From assembly GCA_036874045.1 (NCBI GenBank), contig JAZBRI010000010.1, forward strand, positions 4,670,001-4,734,000: a stretch of DNA of 64,000 bases, written 5' to 3'. Position 1 is the first letter of the stretch, and each line of letters opens with the position of its first letter. A program made the position numbers and the translations under genes. Source of the stretch: Cymodocea nodosa. Its lineage: Eukaryota; Streptophyta; Magnoliopsida; Alismatales; Cymodoceaceae. Shown here piece after piece: positions 56,766 through 64,000 of the stretch. Below the pieces are notes generated by a model. It saw only the letters and a program-made list of their open reading frames with translations. It had not been told where the DNA came from and searched no databases.

Positions 56766-58780
56766 TCAAAAAGAGATTTTATCTCTTGGAACCCATTTTT
56801 GAGTGGGTCCAAGAATTTTAGAGTGAGTCATATCAAAATAATCCATATTTTTAGACTTCAACTTATCTATTTTCTGATAATTATTTTTGCGTTTCTTTCT
56901 CTTAGTGTTATAATTATCAGAACATTTATCTCCATGTAAACCAAAGTTGAAATTTTCATTTCTTACATTATTTGATTTCCAATATCCGATATTCTTTAAA
57001 TATGAAGAAAATTGATCAAGAATATTAAAATTCTCAAATGTCTTAGCTTGATTCTTTTGAAGATTTCTTTTGAAATTCTTGCAACATGTGCTATCATTTA
57101 TATGTTGCATTTCATCAATTTGCACATATTTTTCTCCCTTTTTGATTACACATGGAAAAGTTTTTCTCTTACTATTCTTAGTATTGGAAATAAAGACATT
57201 ATTTTTAGTAGTACCATCATGCAATATATAATTTTCAGAAGATGCATCGTGTAAACCAATACCATGTTTTTCTACATTTGATATTTTACTACTGAGTTCA
57301 TTTGTTGAAGTTTGACTATTATTCCATTTACTTAATATAGCCTTTTGATCGCAAACTTTAATCTTTAACACATCAATTTCTGAATTTAAATTAGTAATAG
57401 TTAGTTCCAGTTTTTCAATTTCACAGATCATTTTTTTCTTATCAGCAATTAAATTTTCACAATCTGCATGCAATTTTCTTTCTATAGCAGTGAACTTTAA
57501 AATTTCCTATGCATGCCTTTGATTTTCTTCTTTAAATTTATTGAACGTAGAGTTCAGAAAATCAATCTTATTTTCAGATTCATCTAGCATTTTCCTAGTG
57601 TCCTTTCTTTCTATTTTGACTTTCTTATATTTTTTGGCCAGTCTATTGTATTCAACAAGTAATCCATCAAAACTATCAAAATTAGCATTTTGATCAAAGG
57701 ATACCTCACTGGATTTTTCCATAAAACATACATTTGCCAGATTTTCTTCTGAATCTGATGTTGATGAGGATTCATTGTCTGATGTTGAATCCTTTGTTTC
57801 TTCACTTTGTGAAGCTGAAGAGTCATCCCATGTCACTTTAAGCGCCCTTCTCTTTCTGAATTTCTTATTCCTGAAATTCCTCCTCGAATTCTTCTTATCT
57901 TTATTGAGAGGACAATTAGTTTGAAAGTGACTCGGCCTGTTGCACTTGTAGCATATACTTTTGTCTTTCGTGAATGACTTCTTCTCCATATCTCCAATTG
58001 TCTTTGCTGACCTAAAGTTCCTATGTTTCTTCAACAAATTTCTAAATTTTCTGGTCAACAACAATAAATCATCATTAGAATCACTAGTGACTTCTGAGAC
58101 TTTATCATCCTCAAAAGCTAGATCCCTTCTAGGATTTTTCTCTTTTGGATCTAAATGTTGTACTTCATAGGCTGTTAGATTTCCTATGAGATCATCGAGA
58201 GTATATGTATTTAAGTCTTTGGACTCTTCAATAGATGTTGTCTTTTGAGCCCAAATTTTAGTTAAAGATCTAAGGATCTTTCTTACCAAGTTTTTTTCCT
58301 CGAATTTCTTGCCTAAAGATTTTAATGAATTTACAATCTCAAGAAACCAGGAAAACATGTCAGAGATACATTCATTTTCGTGCATTTTAAAAAGCTCATA
58401 TTTATGTACTAACATGTTGATCTTAGATTCCTTGACCAGATTAGTACCTTCGTTAGCAACTTCTAATGCATGCCATATCTCATATGCAGTTTGATATGCA
58501 GAAACTTTATTAAATTGATCATGAGATAAAGCACAAAACAAGATGTTTAAACCTTTAGCATTCAGTGTCATTCGCTCCTTTTCATCAAAAGTCCAAGTAT
58601 CATATGGAGTCATAACTAACACTATAGGATTGCTAAATTATATGCCATAATTTGAAATCGATTGACTGAAAGAATACTTTCATCCTATATTTCTAGTAGC
58701 CATAAATGCTACCTTTGAACATAAGAGGACGATTAGTGGTCTGTCCTTCAGTCATAACTAAGATTTCAGAATTATCCATT
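56766..58780 (-). pseudogene. gag: Gag of copia D2
   Basis: UBN2-like gag starting near 58780, with a break near 58640, then open from 58622 to 57507 (zinc knuckle CYKCNRPSHFQTNC near 57950) and, after a stop at about 57504, from 57473 to 56766 (coiled coil and basic tail). It keeps the 22 nt deleted from D near 58540. Confidence 0.82.
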
Positions 58781-58868
58781 TTAAACAAATGATCCGAAGT
58801 AAATGACAGGAAAAACCAATTCCTAAATAGAGAAATAAAGGCTTTCGGATGTTTTAAACAGTTTAATT

Positions 58869-58880
58869 GCTCTAATACCA
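58869..58880 (-). other. Primer-binding site of D2 (tRNA-iMet)
   Basis: TGGTATTAGAGC on the minus strand, 2 nt inside the LTR. Confidence 0.9.
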
Positions 58881-58882
58881 GT

Positions 58883-59926
58883 TGTAGGATCGTCTGTATC
58901 TCAAGAGGGGGGGTGAATTGTGTCTTTAGTAATTAAACTAGCGGAGAAAACAAGAGCACAAAACACTCATAAATGAAATTCTATTCTTTTATTTCAAGGT
59001 AGAATTTACAATATCTTTTCAGCTCAATTCCCTTCTTGACGGTTTTGATACAGTAATTTTTTTGATATACAATTCAAATAGGAAAACAAAGCTCTTTTTC
59101 AAAACTAATTTTGAATTGTATAAAACCTGATCTTTATGCACACAACTCTTTTCTTTCTCTTTGCTTAGCTTTTGTATCTCTTCTTCTCTAGTTGTCAAAT
59201 TTCCAGCATTCTTGCATTTGCTGCTCTTTTTCTAAAATTGCTTGGAATTTCGAACTTCTTCTGATGTTGGAGAATTTTTCCGAATATGAATATTCAAATT
59301 TAACTTTTCTGTTAGGAATCCAGATTGAATATTCAGACTTGGTTTTTGAGATTGGGATCCCCTATTGTAATGTAACTCGTACTCTCTATTAGTAGTCGAA
59401 CTTTGTTGTCTTTCACGTTCAGCATGTTCATCCACTTGATCCACAATCCATAATCCATAATCCACGTACTAATTTTCTCTTTATTCCAAATTACTTTCTA
59501 TTTAAATTTCCACTTTCTTCACTAACAATTTGAGTTTCCACGATCTCCACTCGTAGATTCACCGAAACTTTATCTTCTTGGAGTCTTGCAGAATATCTTC
59601 TATGTCTTTGATTTAGTCGAACATTTATCCTTTAACTCCTATCAAAACTCGAACACTTATCCTTTAACACTTCGAGTTTTTGCACCTGCAAAACACGTGA
59701 CTAAACAAGAAAACTTATCTGTTTGTTAGTCCTTTTATAAAACTTGAATAGTTATCTATCCATGCGTATAAAAACTCAAACAGTTATCTAACTATTCGAT
59801 TTTTCATTACCGAATGCACATGGAAAACACGTGACAACTTAAAACATTAAAAACACACGTGTAGATAACTTAACTATACGAGTTTTTAACATAAAGTATT
59901 CGACAAAAATGAAACGTTAACTATCC
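58883..59926 (-). repeat. 5' LTR of D2, truncated
   Basis: Inner end TGTAGGATCG at 58883; follows LTR D to 59926 and then breaks in the middle of a TAACTATCC half-site. About 160 bp of the outer end is missing. Confidence 0.87.
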
Positions 59927-61089
59927 CTGTGGAGCATCAATTTCAAGGATTTTGGGGAGTCATTGCTTGAAGAAACGTGGAGGATTAAAAGGTATGATGG
60001 AAAGGAGAGATCCTCATACTAGTTTTCATGTTTTACAATTTTATATGTATGAGTATAGTTTGAGTATGTGGAAGAACGAAATTTTATGTATAAATCTTTG
60101 TGTCAAATGTTCTAAATTAAAGATTATATATTGTTTTGATGTTAATTGATATAAGAATTGAGTTCATATCATATGTTTCGTGTGAATGATTGTGATGGTG
60201 TAAATTGTGAAGGTAGTTTTCCGTTTCTTAGATGGCCAGAATGTTAGTAGCTTTTCTTCAAATTGTATGCACTTGTTCGTCATCTCTAAATTCTATTTTT
60301 TGTTTTTTTTTGTAAGTCTAATGAGTGTAGAACATGTTTACAAAGTTTTAGAATTTTTTAGAATGGTTTTCGAAGCTTTTCGATTTTATTTTGTGAAGGT
60401 ATCAGCAATTTTGAGTCTCTGTTGAGTGCTAGTTTCAAGCTCGACACCTGTGCTATGCTTGCGTCATGTATTTTGTGGAATTCAGTTTTGTAAATTTTCC
60501 TTGTTAGTGTAACGGATCTACTTTCAAGGCGCACTTATTTCATAGCATTTCATGAAGATTTGACGGAGATTTCATTTTTGAACCGAAGGTGCGTTTTTGG
60601 AAAGTTTCCATAACTGTCTGCGCCCCTTTATTAAATAAGATATTGACAGCGTTTTAAGTTGATTTAACCCACGAAATCACTGCCATTTTAAAGATATTCC
60701 AAGGATCTTTCCAACCGTTATTTATTCTGGATTTTTAAATGTTCAAGTTGGAAGTTATTAGAGTTAAAATTTGAGCGTAAATTATGTGATTTCTGGATTA
60801 ATACTCATTGATTTCTTAAATATCTTATCATAACTAATTGGATTTTGGGGTAATCTTATAAATCTTAATTATGCTACGAATTTTGTATATTAATATTAAG
60901 TAATTAGAGTTTAATTATGAATTAGTTTAATGTGGATATTTATCAGATAATCATTTTAATAAAATTATTTAAGACAAACTCCTTGTGGATTCGACTCGTA
61001 CTTGCACATGCTTATTACAATGGGCACCGTACGATTGCGGTTATAAATGTAAAATTTGCGCTTTTGCTGTTTAATTTAACAACACATAA
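59927..61089 (+). mobile_element. LTR-like sequence C' (second copy)
   Basis: Homologous to 19215-20337, diverged, with the best match at its 3' end (AGACAAACTCCTTGTGGATT, TACTTGCACATG, GGGCACCGT) near 60970-61040. Its left end is truncated at the D2 break. Its right end meets element G inside the integrase. No host gene is visible; short ORFs here have no recognisable domains. Confidence 0.55.
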
Positions 61090-62273
61090 AAGCATTTACA
61101 CTAAGCTTGTCTTATAAGCTGTTCTATAAGCCTAAAGTGCATCTATCAATCTATTAGCTCAATCTGTTCTAGTAGGATTCACTACTTTTTCTAAGATTAA
61201 CTTAACTTGTTTGTTTGCACTTTCTACTTGTCCACTGGTTTGCAGATGATATGATATTGCAATTTTGTGATTTACTCCATATTTCTTCATTAAGGCTTCA
61301 AAACTTCTATTACAGAAATGAGTTCCTCTATCACTGATAATAGCTTTAGGTATTCCAAATATGGCAATTATATTGGTTCTTATAAAATGTATTACCACTT
61401 TGTTGTCATTAGTTCTTGTAGGAATAGCTTCTATCCATTTAGATACATAATCCACCCTAACAATATGTAATTAAATTGATTAGACATAGGAAATGGACCT
61501 ATAAAATCTATTCCCCACACATCAAAGATTTCAACCTCAACAATAGGATTAAGAGACATCATATTCCTCTTTGATATTCTTCCTATTTGTTGACATTTTA
61601 AACAACTTAAGCAATATTTATGAGTATCTTTGAATAGTGTTGGCCAATAAAATCCACATTGCAGAATTTTGGCAGTAGTTTTCCCTGAACCAAAATGCCC
61701 TCCACATGCTTGTTCATGGCAGAAAGACAATATGCTCTGATATTCAATTTCTGAAACACACCTCCTTAAGATTAGATCAGGAAATTTCTTAAATAAGTAT
61801 GGGTCTTCCCAATAGTAATATTTTACTCTTAAAAAGAACAATTTCTTATCCTGTCTATGCCAATCTTTAGGTGTTAAACCAGTAACTAAGTAATTTGCTA
61901 TGTCTGCATACCAAGGCATTGTTTTGATGATCATAAGCTGTTCATCAAGAAAATTATCCTTAATTTTAATATTTGATTTTTCTATTTGTAATCTGGATAA
62001 ATGATCTGCTACTACATTCTCACAACCTTTTTTATCTTTAATTTCTAGATCAAATTCTTAGAATAACAATATCCATTGGATCAATCTAGGTTTAGTCTCT
62101 TTCTTTGCTATAAGGTGTTTTAAAGCTGAATGATCCATGTACACTATCACTTTAGCTCCAATCAGATATGATCTAAACTTTTCTAAGGCAAACACAATGG
62201 CTAACAGCTCTTTTTTAGTAGTTGTGTAATTAACTTGAGCATCATTTAAGGTTTTGCTTGTATAATGAATCAC
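61090..62273 (-). pseudogene. pol: RNase H and integrase of element G
   Basis: RNase H (62273-62058) has [19 protein letters not shown] and MDHSALKHL, where A has YTDHS (Thr to Met). Integrase is in two frames: 61934-61431 with the H2C2 finger (HEQACGGH...CLSCLKC) and GIDFIGPF, and 61455-61159 with ISDRGTHF and GQVESANK. A one-base shift near 61450 separates them. The C-terminal GPY module is lost. Confidence 0.85.
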
Positions 62274-62294
62274 TCTAGGAGATTTTCCTATCTT

Positions 62295-63470
62295 CTATCC
62301 CAGCACTGCTCCTATAGCAAAATCAGATCCATCGCACATTAATTCAAATGGATGGCTCCAATGAGGTGCTTCTATTATAGGAGTTGAAATTAAGCTAGTT
62401 TTAAGCTTGAAAAATGCTTCTTTGCAATTTTTATCAAAGTTAAATGGGACATCTTTTAATAGATTAGTTAAAGGTCTAGCTATTTTGCTAAAATCTTTAA
62501 TAAATCTTCTATAAAATCCAGCATGTCCTAGAAATGATCTAATATCTTTTACTGATTTAGGTTCTGGTAGATTAGAAATTACTTCTATTTTAGCTTTATC
62601 TACTTCCAACCCCTTCTTTGAAACAACATGTCCCAAGACAATTCCTTGATTAACCATGAAGTGACATTTTTCCCAATTTAGAACCAGATTTTTTTCCACA
62701 GAATGTTTTAATACTTGGTCTAAATTTTTTAAACACACTTCATATAAAGTTCCATAAACAGTAAAATCATCCATGAATATTTCTAGAAAATATTCAGTCA
62801 TTCTAGTGAATATGCCCTGCATACACCTTTGAAAGGTGGCTGGTGCATTGCATAATTTGAATGACATTCTCTTAAAAGCATAAGTTCCATTAAGACAGGT
62901 GAAAGTTGTTTTCTCTTGATCCTCTAATGCTATTGGAACTTGGTTATATCCTAAATACCCGTCTAGGAAATAAAAATATTCTTGTCCTACTAATTTCTCT
63001 AGCATTTGATCTATAAAAGGTAAGGAAAAATGATCTTTCCTAATTACACCATTCAGCTTTCTATAGTCTATACACACTCTCCAGCCTGATTGAATTCTAG
63101 TAGGGATCAAGTCCTGACTTTCATTCCTAATTACTGTTAATCCTGATTTCTTGGGAACTACATGAATTGGACTAACCCATGAGCTATCAGAAATCAGATA
63201 AATTATATCATTATCTAACCATTTCACTATTTCCTTCCTGACTACTTCTTTTAGGTTTGGATTTAATCTACTCTCAGGAATTCTTACTAGTTTGGCATTC
63301 TCTTCTAAATATATGTGGTTATAGCATAAAGTTGTACTTAACCCTTTTATATCAATCATAGTCCATCCTATTGCTTCTTTATAAGTTTTTACTACATATT
63401 TTAATTTAGCAATTTGATCCTCTTTTAAATCTGAAGTAATAATGATTAGACATGTTCGTTTTTCTTCCAA
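62295..63470 (-). pseudogene. pol: Reverse transcriptase of element G
   Basis: 391 codons uninterrupted, the best RT in the window. It begins at the protease/RT linker and carries VRKEIVKWLDNDIIY, SPIHVVPKKSG, GWRVCIDYRKLNGVIRK, FYFLDGYLGYNQV, the substrate-site AFKRMSFKLCNAPATF and the catalytic FMDDF, then VLGHVVSKKGLEVDKAK and the RNase H start (MCDGSDFAIGAVLG). Catalytic Asp residues are present. A stop at about 62293 separates it from RNase H. Confidence 0.88.
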
Positions 63471-63512
63471 AAATATATAGGTTAAATCAGGAGGTAAAGG
63501 TTTTAATTCTAA

Positions 63513-64000
63513 CTATTGTCCATCAAAAGCTAGAGCTCCTAATTGAACATCATTAATTTCTTCTTGATCTCCTTCTACATTTACGCTTTCACTTTCTTCT
63601 AAAATCTCAAAATTAAGTTGCCTATTTAATTCTTCTTGAATCACATCATCTAGCACATCTCCTTCATCCTCCAAAAAGTCTATAGTATGTAAGGACATTT
63701 CTAGCTCTTCAAACTTTTCTAGTTTAAAAAGGTTTAATTGAGTATCCTCATTACCATATGCTAACTTCATAATTCCAATTTTACAATTTATAACAGCCCC
63801 TAATGTTGCTAAAAATGGTCTTCCCAAAGTTAAAGATGTATCACTATTTTTATGCTTAATTTGTTGGGAATCCAAAATTACAATATCAATAGGATATATG
63901 AAGTTTTTGATTTTAATTAAGACATCCTCTATTTTTCCTCTAGGGTATCTTATACTTCTATCTGCTAATTGAATAACAGTCCTAGTAAGGATTAAGCCTT
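63513..64000 (-). pseudogene. pol: Protease of element G, incomplete at window edge
   Basis: The C-terminal half of the retropepsin (DSQQIKHKNSDTSLTLGRPF, LATLGAVINC) and the acidic linker read openly from 63875 to 63516. A stop near 63514 cuts it from RT. The catalytic Asp would lie just beyond position 64000. Confidence 0.78.

Larger units (their letters stand above)
53323..59926 (-). mobile_element. Truncated Sirevirus-like copia D2
   Basis: Minus-strand relative of D, from a point equal to D's 37622 (just past RNase H) to within the 5' LTR at 59926. It has no post-pol ORF and no 3' LTR; both ends are breakpoints. Two pol nonsense codons are shared with D. Confidence 0.87.
61090..64000 (-). 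mobile_element. Athila-like element G, pol only
   Basis: Minus strand, integrase to protease, colinear with element A. It is truncated at 61090 inside the integrase (YRTAYKTSL) and runs past the window end in the protease. Confidence 0.88.

Noticed and set aside
60207..60425. Short hydrophobic ORF in C'
   Set aside because: No homologous ORF in C at the matching place and no domain; a chance ORF in T-rich DNA.

Overview
This 64 kb window is AT-rich plant (angiosperm, probably eudicot) DNA made almost wholly of nested, broken LTR retrotransposons. The plant lineages of both superfamilies are recognisable from primer-binding sites (tRNA-Asp type for the Ty3 elements, initiator-Met type for the Ty1 elements), pol domain order, and extra ORFs downstream of pol. 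I see no tRNA, rRNA or CRISPR and no certain host gene. I cannot name the species.

Layout. 1-4090: 3' half of an old Athila-like Ty3/gypsy element (B, minus), with a stop-riddled post-pol ORF. 4091-4240 plus 18834-20337: one LTR-like sequence (C), split by element A. 4246-18828: Athila-like element A (minus), bounded by a perfect 5-bp target duplication GCCAG. It carries LTRs, PBS, a capsid-less gag, protease, RT, RNase H and integrase, a large post-pol ORF, and an intact 308-codon F-box ORF. 20338-25717: right half of element B, interrupted by a solo copia LTR (21231-23077). 25718-26290: an inverted LTR fragment. 26291-31787 plus 44360-46432: Sirevirus-like Ty1/copia element E (plus), split by Sirevirus-like element D (31793-44354, minus, target duplication AGCCT). 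46433-48847: 5' LTR and gag of copia H (plus). 48848-53322: 5' part of Athila-like element F (plus). 53323-59926: truncated copia D2 (minus), a close relative of D. 59927-61089: a second C-type LTR fragment. 61090-64000: protease to integrase of a further Athila-like element G (minus), running off the window.

What stands out. (1) A degenerate half-site, TAACTNNNCG, recurs throughout. It is usually paired in inverted orientation with a 4- or 6-nt spacer (NNNNNAGTTA-N4/6-TAACTNNNNN) and is often accompanied by a G-box or ABRE (CACGTG). It forms arrays in LTRs of both superfamilies and sits just upstream of the post-pol ORFs and the F-box ORF. In LTR F it lies in a 138-bp tandem unit in which N4 and N6 dyads alternate. 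(2) The post-pol ORFs of the gypsy and copia elements share one domain. (3) Copia D carries about 0.5 kb of Athila-type U3 DNA upstream of its post-pol ORF. (4) An F-box gene appears to ride inside element A. (5) All three Athila gag regions lack a capsid domain, and D and D2 share two nonsense codons in pol, so these lineages may be mobilised in trans.

Most ORFs are pseudogenes. Many disabling changes are C-to-T or G-to-A, as expected of long-methylated repeats.
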